From assembly GCA_029068665.1 (NCBI GenBank), contig JAIECC010000043.1:1-11158 (forward strand): a DNA stretch of 11,158 nucleotides, read 5' to 3'. Source of the DNA: Lachnospiraceae bacterium (GTDB lineage: Bacteria; Bacillota; Clostridia; Lachnospirales; Lachnospiraceae). The position numbers were made by a program, and so were the translations under genes. Below, one piece after another: positions 6,396 to 11,158 of this stretch; position 1 is the stretch's first letter, and every line of letters starts with the position of its first letter. The notes beneath the pieces were generated by a model, which saw nothing but the letters and a program-made list of their open reading frames with translations, made no database searches and was not told where the DNA came from.

Positions 6396-8825
6396 TTAGC
6401 TGCGAAGCTCAATTCCTAATTTCTTTAAGCCTTCAATAATCTTTTCCGTTATAGCATTAACTTCATTTGCCTCTAAGTTCCGGTCCTTTGCCCGGAAGGT
6501 CATGCTATAGGCTACGGACTTCTTGCCCTTGCCTACCTGCTCGCCTTCATATACATCAAAGAGCTGATAGCTTTCCAACAGCTTACCGCCATGCTTCTTA
6601 ATTACGGCTTCTACCTGTCCGACAAAGATATTTTTCTCCATAACCATACTTAAATCTCTGGTACTTGCCGGGAACTTGGCAACGCCCTCATACTTCCGAT
6701 CAAAGGTGGCAAGAGCTGCCAGCTTTGGCAGGTCAAGGACAGCTACATAAGCTTCTCCCTTCATATCATAATTATCCACTACCTCCGGGTGAAGTTGCCC
6801 GATATAACCAATAATCTGCTCACCTTTTCGAATCGCAGCCTGGCGTCCCGGATGTAAGAACGGATATCCGCCCTGCGGATCATAGGTAAATGCCTGAAAT
6901 AATCCCAACTTCTGAAATAATTCCTCTACCACACCCTTCATGGTAAAGAAATCGCCTTCGCCGTACATACCAAGAGTCAGCATCTTTCGCTCCTCCGGAA
7001 GCTCCGTTAATGGCAATTCCTTTGGCAGATAAATATTTCCAATTTCATATAATCTTGCATTTTTATTTCTACGGTTATAATTAGTAGCCAGAGAAGTAAT
7101 CATTCCATTTAAGGAAATTGTCCGCATAATGGAGAAATCCTCTCCTAATGGATTGGCAATCACAATGGCTTTCCGAAGCGCAGAATCCGCCGGAAGCAAC
7201 AGCTTATCATAAACCTTCGGACTTTCAAAGGAATACGTCATACCACCGGAAAATCCGTTGTTTTCACAAACATCCCGTACCACATCCTCTACCAGCATTT
7301 CAAAAGACTTCTTACCAACCGTAGCCTCTCCGCAAGGAAGCGTAGATGGCAGCTTATCATAGCCATACAGACGTGCCACTTCCTCTGCCAGATCCGCCAT
7401 ACAGTGCAAATCCTGCCGATAGGTTGGAATGGTCAATTGATTAGTTTCTTTATTATAAGTCAGTCCCAGCCGTTCGAAAAAGTCTAACATCATTTCTTCC
7501 GGCACTTCCATTCCCAGCAGACGGTTCATCTTCTCTGGTTCAAATGGCAATTCCCAAGGCTCTACCGGATTCGGATAAATGTCTATCACACCATCTACGA
7601 CTTCACCACATCCAAGCTCCTCTACCAACTGACAGGCACGATTAATAGCTTCCAGCGCCAGATTCGGGTCCAGTCCCTTCTCAAACTTGGAAGATGCATC
7701 CGTCCGAAGTCCAATCCGTTTAGAAGCCAGACGGATATTGGTGCCATCGAAGCAGGCTGCTTCAAATAATAAGGTGGAAATGCTGTCTGTAACCATGGAG
7801 TTCTCACCACCCATGATACCGGCAATACCAATTTCCTTCTCACCGTCACAAATCATCAATACTCCGGAATCCAAGGTACGTTCCTGTCCATCCAGAGTTA
7901 CGAATTTGTCTCCGTCCTTGGCACGCTTTACCACAATCTTATGACCGGCAACCGTATCCAGATCAAAGGCATGCATAGGCTGACCGTATTCTTCCATGAC
8001 ATAGTTGGTAATGTCTACCAGATTGTTGATGGAACGAATGCCCTGTGCTGCCAGCCGCTCCCGCATCCACTTGGGAGAAGGACCGATTTTTAAGTTCTTT
8101 ACTACTCTTGCACAGTATCTTGGACAAAGGTCCGTTGCCTCCACTTCCACAGAGGCATACTGTTCTACCTCTCCTCCCTTGGTGGTCTCCGGTACTACCG
8201 GCGGGTGGAAAGCCAGACCATAGGTAGCAGCTGCTTCTCTTGCCATACCAATCATACTAAAACAATCTACCCGGTTGGATGTAATCTCATATTCCACCAC
8301 TGCATCGTGTAAGCCCAATGCCTCAATGGCATCTTCCCCCGGCTTTACTCCGGAATCCTCCGGAAATACATAAACACCATCCTCCGGTGCTTCCGGATAC
8401 AAATCCCTAGAGGAACCTAATTCTTCAATGGCACACATCATACCAAAGGATTCTACCCCACGCAGCTTTCCCTTTTTGATTTTAATTCCATTTTCCGGCA
8501 AGGGACCTCCGTCATGTCCTCCGGCTACCTTCCCTCCATCCAGTACCGTAGGTACAAGGTCTCCTTCCTTCAGGTTCGGTGCGCCGGTCACAATCTGAAG
8601 CGGTGCATCTGCACCGATATTCACCTGGCAGATAATCAATTTATCTGCATCCGGATGCCGCTCAATCTTCTCAATTTTTCCAACTACTATTTTCTCTAAA
8701 TTCTTATCCTTTTTCTCGTAGCTTTCCACATGGGAACCGGAAAGAGTAATGGCATCTACAAACTCCTCTACCTCTACATTCAAATCCGGTACATATGCTT
8801 TTAACCATGAAATGGGTGTATTCAT
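6396..8825 (-). CDS. pheT: Phenylalanyl-tRNA synthetase beta subunit
   Basis: 809 aa from the ATG at 8825, typical for bacterial PheT. As the beta half of the (alpha-beta)2 enzyme it binds tRNA-Phe and edits mischarged Tyr-tRNA-Phe. Domains in order: N-terminal piece (ISWLKAYVPDLN), EMAP/OB-type tRNA-binding domain (about 42-155; HPDADKLIICQVN, IVTGAPN), B3/B4 editing domain (about 215-390; NLVDITNYVMEEYGQPMHAF, GIAGIMGG, GLRTDASSKFEKGLDP), B5 domain (about 405-490; PTYRQDLHCMADLAEEVARL), catalytic-like core without active-site residues (about 500-700; NPLGEDFSIMRTI), and a C-terminal ferredoxin-fold anticodon-binding domain (about 715-808; FPASTRDLSMVM, AYSMTFRAKDRNLEANEV). The ATG at 8825 is preferred to an upstream in-frame TTG at 8849 because AGGAGG lies 8 nt before it. 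It is 60 nt after pheS, in the same transcript. Confidence 0.98.
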   Translation of the reverse strand: MNTPISWLKAYVPDLNVEVEEFVDAITLSGSHVESYEKKDKNLEKIVVGKIEKIERHPDADKLIICQVNIGADAPLQIVTGAPNLKEGDLVPTVLDGGKVAGGHDGGPLPENGIKIKKGKLRGVESFGMMCAIEELGSSRDLYPEAPEDGVYVFPEDSGVKPGEDAIEALGLHDAVVEYEITSNRVDCFSMIGMAREAAATYGLAFHPPVVPETTKGGEVEQYASVEVEATDLCPRYCARVVKNLKIGPSPKWMRERLAAQGIRSINNLVDITNYVMEEYGQPMHAFDLDTVAGHKIVVKRAKDGDKFVTLDGQERTLDSGVLMICDGEKEIGIAGIMGGENSMVTDSISTLLFEAACFDGTNIRLASKRIGLRTDASSKFEKGLDPNLALEAINRACQLVEELGCGEVVDGVIDIYPNPVEPWELPFEPEKMNRLLGMEVPEEMMLDFFERLGLTYNKETNQLTIPTYRQDLHCMADLAEEVARLYGYDKLPSTLPCGEATVGKKSFEMLVEDVVRDVCENNGFSGGMTYSFESPKVYDKLLLPADSALRKAIVIANPLGEDFSIMRTISLNGMITSLATNYNRRNKNARLYEIGNIYLPKELPLTELPEERKMLTLGMYGEGDFFTMKGVVEELFQKLGLFQAFTYDPQGGYPFLHPGRQAAIRKGEQIIGYIGQLHPEVVDNYDMKGEAYVAVLDLPKLAALATFDRKYEGVAKFPASTRDLSMVMEKNIFVGQVEAVIKKHGGKLLESYQLFDVYEGEQVGKGKKSVAYSMTFRAKDRNLEANEVNAITEKIIEGLKKLGIELRS

Positions 8826-8885
8826 TCTATTTAACCTCCTGAAATTCAAATTATTATTTTCCTGTTCGTTCCGCCTGTGTCACAC

Positions 8886-9905
8886 CTAAAACTGCTTCAG
8901 AAAACGCATATCATTCTCATATAACAAACGCATATCGTCAATCTCATACTTCAGCAATGCAACCCGCTCCAGACCGATTCCGAAAGCAAAGCCGGAATAT
9001 TCCTCCGGGTCGATTCCACAGTCTCTTAACACATTTGGATGCACCATTCCACAGCCTAAGATTTCAATCCATCCGCTTCCCTTGCACATCCGGCAGCCCT
9101 TACCGCCGCATTTGAAGCAGCTTACATCTACCTCTGCACTTGGCTCCGTAAATGGGAAATGGTGCGGCCGCAGCTTAATTTTTGTTTCCGGTCCAAAGAA
9201 CTCTCTTGCAAACTGCTCTAAGGTTCCCTTCAAATCCGCGAAAGTAATATTCTTATCCACTACCAAGCCTTCTACCTGATGGAAGGAAGGAGAATGGGTA
9301 GCATCTACTTCATCGGAACGGAATACCCGTCCCGGTGCAATCATACGAATCGGCATTTTTCCGGTCTCCATCACTCTGGCCTGTACCGGAGATGTCTGGG
9401 TACGCAGCAAAATATCTTTGGTGATATAGAAGGTATCCTGCTCGTCTTTTGCCGGATGATTGGCAGGAATATTCAATAACTCAAAGTTATAATGATCGTA
9501 TTCCACTTCCGGACCTTCCACAATCTCATAGCCCATACCGATGAATACCCGTTCCAGTTCTTCCAAGGCAATCTGATTCGGATGCCGGTGTCCCTTCATA
9601 TGCATGGTGCCCGGAAGAGTAACATCGATGACTTCATTCTTCATCTTCTCTTCCCGGATCTTCCTTGCAATTTCCTTCTTTACATTCTCTAACCGTTCCT
9701 CGATGGCAGAACGGGTATCATTTACCATCTGTCCTACCTTCGGGCGCTCCTCCGGAGCCACATCCTTCATACTTTTTAATACCTGGGTCAGATCCCCTTT
9801 CTTGCCTAATACATTGACTTTGATTTCATTCAATGTATCCAGGTCCTTTGCTGCTTCAATCTTGGCAATGGCCTCCTCCCGGATTGCCTGTAGCTTTTCT
9901 CTCAT
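8886..9905 (-). CDS. pheS: Phenylalanyl-tRNA synthetase alpha subunit
   Basis: 339 aa from the ATG at 9905, the usual PheS length. PheS holds the class II active site that activates phenylalanine and charges tRNA-Phe. Residues 1-95 form the coiled-coil tRNA-binding arm. Class II core motifs follow: PGRVFRSDEVDATHSPSFHQ (191-210, motif 2 region), FTEPSAEVDVSC (252-263) and GFAFGIGLERVALLKY (305-320, motif 3). A307 matches the alanine (E. coli A294, from memory) that limits the size of the amino acid pocket. Four cysteines, C263, C266, C271 and C274 in CFKCGGKGCRMC, form a knuckle seen in many Gram-positive PheS proteins, and may bind zinc. The frame is open upstream to an ATG at 9953, but only the ATG at 9905 has a strong AGGAGG 7 nt upstream, so the 16 extra residues are left out. 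Transcription is gated by the Phe T-box upstream. Confidence 0.98.
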   Translation of the reverse strand: MREKLQAIREEAIAKIEAAKDLDTLNEIKVNVLGKKGDLTQVLKSMKDVAPEERPKVGQMVNDTRSAIEERLENVKKEIARKIREEKMKNEVIDVTLPGTMHMKGHRHPNQIALEELERVFIGMGYEIVEGPEVEYDHYNFELLNIPANHPAKDEQDTFYITKDILLRTQTSPVQARVMETGKMPIRMIAPGRVFRSDEVDATHSPSFHQVEGLVVDKNITFADLKGTLEQFAREFFGPETKIKLRPHHFPFTEPSAEVDVSCFKCGGKGCRMCKGSGWIEILGCGMVHPNVLRDCGIDPEEYSGFAFGIGLERVALLKYEIDDMRLLYENDMRFLKQF

Positions 9906-10007
9906 TCTTCTTTCCTCCTGCATTCTTTTCATCATACTAATTTGCAATTGCATGGCTCAGTGTGAATATTCTTTTCCATATCCACCTCGCATGGCTCAAT
10001 GTTTCGC

Positions 10008-10040
10008 ACAAAGAAAGCCCGCCCCAAAAAGGGACGAGCT
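10008..10040 (-). terminator. Intrinsic terminator of the T-box leader
   Basis: On the minus strand AGCUCGUCCC (10031-10040) pairs fully, with G-U wobbles, with GGGGCGGGCU (10016-10025) across a UUUUU loop. A U-rich run with one C (UUUCUUU) follows to about 10010. The 5' arm starts just after the T-box sequence, so terminator and antiterminator compete for overlapping RNA, as expected. pheS starts about 100 nt further on. Confidence 0.93.
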
Positions 10041-10284
10041 ATTATCGCGGTACCACCCTAATTCCTGTACATTTCATACAGGCACTTAAGTGATGTGTAA
10101 CGTCATCACACGTTCTGTCCTACTACCGCTTCAAACAGAAAGCTCCGGTGTGAAACTAAGAATTGGCTCCTTCTTAAGAGGCTTCCAGCCGATGACCTCT
10201 ATTCTCTGACAGGGAAATCCATTCCTTCCTGCACCTTCCATGCTGATGTTCTATTCCTGTGCATATCTGCACTTGTTAACAACT
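10008..10284 (-). promoter_or_regulatory. Phenylalanine T-box leader of pheS-pheT
   Basis: On the minus strand, from a predicted start near 10284, the leader shows the standard T-box parts in order. The stem I apical part is AGAGG/CCUCU enclosing GGCUGGAAG (about 10174-10201), preceded by an AG-bulge-like CAGAGAA. The specifier side reads GUUUCACACCGGAGC, where UUC (10152-10154) is a Phe codon followed by the expected purine. The linker with AGUAGGACAGAACG (about 10112-10126) is followed by stem III with GUGAUG/CAUCAC arms (10089-10108) and the T-box sequence AGGGUGGUACCGCG (10046-10059), which would form the antiterminator and pair with the tRNA acceptor end. A terminator follows. By the known mechanism, uncharged tRNA-Phe stabilises the antiterminator and lets pheS-pheT be transcribed; charged tRNA leaves the terminator formed. 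A 5-bp GTGCA/TGCAC hairpin (10259-10272) precedes stem I. No protein gene is seen between 9906 and 10368. Confidence 0.96.
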
Positions 10285-10290
10285 GTTTCT

Positions 10291-10319
10291 ATAATAGCCT
10301 TGATACTTTCAACTGTCAA
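10291..10319 (-). promoter_or_regulatory. Sigma-A promoter of the pheS T-box transcript
   Basis: On the minus strand, a perfect -35 TTGACA (10314-10319), a 17-nt spacer and a -10 TATTAT (10291-10296) give a predicted start near 10284. The heptamer ACAGTTG occurs twice here, once overlapping the -35 (10310-10316) and once just after the -10, at the predicted start (10280-10286), exactly 30 bp apart in the same orientation. The promoter lies 50 bp beyond the stop codon of the LytTR regulator gene, and no terminator separates them. Confidence 0.85.
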
Positions 10320-10368
10320 GCTATTTTCACTAACCGAATGCTAATGGTCAAGTCTGCATGACTGAATA

Positions 10369-11091
10369 CTATATATTCCCCTGATAAGATATGAATCGAT
10401 TATTTACATCCACATATTTCCCCTTTGCAATGTTCAAATAAGTTCCATCATACAATTCCATCTGATATCGCTCCATATTATATATATACATCAGATTCAC
10501 CAGATAGCTCTTATGAATCCGGCAAAAATCTTCTCCAAGAAGTGTTTCTATGGTGTCCAGTTTTTCATACATGGTGTATTTTGACAGCTTCATTCCTTTC
10601 ATATGAAAAATCAGTTTATGCAGCCGGCTTTCCACATAAATGATATTTTTCAGTCTGACCTCAAAGCTTCCTTCAATAAATCCAAAACAATGCTTCCATT
10701 TCGAGTGTTCAATTTCTTTAATGATGGAATCCAGACATTCCTTCATGGCAAGATTCAGATTGCCCTGGAGCTTTAATAAAAAACGGGAAGCATTTACCTT
10801 GTAGCCGTCAACTGCATAAGTCACAAATGCCGTTACAAAAACAAGATATGTGGTTTCAGAAAACCTGCGGATCTGCCTGGCAGTTTCCATCCCGTCAATC
10901 TCTTCCATATAAATATCTAAAAATAGAATATGGTATTGTTGAATCCCTTCCTTTAATTCTAATAATTCCTTACCGGAGGAAAAAGAATCTATTTTGTAAT
11001 CATACCCACACCGTTCCATATATTCAATAATCAAACGTTTTTCATACTGAAGAAAATAAGCTTCATCATCACATATTGCAATCCGGAACAT
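10369..11091 (-). CDS. LytTR-family (AgrA/VirR-type) response regulator
   Basis: 240 aa, standard for this two-domain type. The N-terminal receiver domain (about 1-120) has the acidic pair D8 D9 (ICDDE), the phospho-acceptor D59 in LFLDIYMEEIDG, T86 in FVTAF and K106 in FLLKL. The conserved proline after that lysine is replaced by leucine. The C-terminal LytTR DNA-binding domain (about 140-237) shows VRLKNIIYVESRLHKLIFHM, CRIHKSYLVNLMYIYNMERY and YVDVNNRFISYQ. Such regulators bind imperfect direct repeats near target promoters and often control peptide production, adhesion, autolysis or quorum sensing; the target cannot be told from sequence. GAGG lies 8 nt before the ATG. The partner histidine kinase is not in the window and may lie beyond the right edge: only 67 bp upstream are visible, and one frame there stays open until a stop 10 nt before this gene. 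Confidence 0.93.
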   Translation of the reverse strand: MFRIAICDDEAYFLQYEKRLIIEYMERCGYDYKIDSFSSGKELLELKEGIQQYHILFLDIYMEEIDGMETARQIRRFSETTYLVFVTAFVTYAVDGYKVNASRFLLKLQGNLNLAMKECLDSIIKEIEHSKWKHCFGFIEGSFEVRLKNIIYVESRLHKLIFHMKGMKLSKYTMYEKLDTIETLLGEDFCRIHKSYLVNLMYIYNMERYQMELYDGTYLNIAKGKYVDVNNRFISYQGNI

Positions 11092-11158
11092 TTATTCATC
11101 CTCATTTTACATGTATTTTCCAATTCGAAATGCTCCTTCCTATTATCAAGCATAATCC

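Noticed and set aside
8826..8849. Upstream TTG start for pheT at 8849
   Set aside because: The AGGAGG lies between this TTG and the ATG at 8825, so it serves the ATG; PheT proteins typically begin near this methionine.
9604..10089. 161-codon plus-strand open frame over the pheS 5' end and T-box
   Set aside because: It covers the pheS coding strand in reverse and the T-box terminator; the composition is that of antisense translation.
11092..11158. Upstream gene end or short peptide gene before the LytTR regulator
   Set aside because: Several short frames are open, one ending 10 nt before the regulator, but 67 bp is too little to support any of them.
1..11158. CRISPR array, tRNA or rRNA genes, insertion sequences, attachment sites
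   Set aside because: No regularly spaced repeats, no tRNA-like cloverleaf, no transposase or integrase frame and no terminal inverted repeats were seen.

Overview
This window looks like a piece of a low-to-mid GC Firmicutes chromosome, most likely a gut-type Clostridia such as a Lachnospiraceae. The basis is consistent Gram-positive signals: AGGAGG-type ribosome binding sites, sigma-A promoters with 17-nt spacers, a T-box leader, a LytTR response regulator, an exported SH3/SleB-type cell wall hydrolase and a class II EPSP synthase. The family-level placement is inference from gene style, not from a marker gene.

Layout. Positions 1-1146 (minus) hold most of an exported cell wall hydrolase whose C-terminus lies outside the window. 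A 230-bp divergent spacer carries two back-to-back promoters whose -35 boxes overlap. The plus strand then reads an RsuA-type pseudouridine synthase (1377-2081), prephenate dehydrogenase tyrA with its own strong promoter (2146-3252), and EPSP synthase aroA (3319-4596). The minus strand converges on aroA with two small unrecognised or weakly recognised genes (4602-4823 and 4912-5109), then queA (5294-6319), pheT (6396-8825) and pheS (8886-9905). pheS is preceded by a phenylalanine T-box leader with UUC specifier, T-box sequence, intrinsic terminator and a consensus promoter (about 10008-10319). The far right holds a LytTR/AgrA-type response regulator (10369-11091, minus); its partner kinase is not in the window.

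How the genes fit together. tyrA and aroA make aromatic amino acids (aroA supplies the common branch, tyrA commits to tyrosine), while pheS-pheT charge tRNA-Phe and are controlled by the charging state of that same tRNA. The window therefore puts aromatic supply and phenylalanine use on two converging transcription units. queA (queuosine in tRNA) and the RsuA-type enzyme (pseudouridine in 16S rRNA) add a translation and RNA-modification theme. The cell wall hydrolase and the LytTR regulator are flanking genes with no visible functional tie to the core.

Most of the window is ordinary core genome. I do not see a convincing undescribed system. The observations most worth a second look are the possible frameshift that would fuse the two small genes, the repeated ACAGTTG heptamer around the pheS promoter next to a LytTR regulator gene, and the overlapping divergent promoters.
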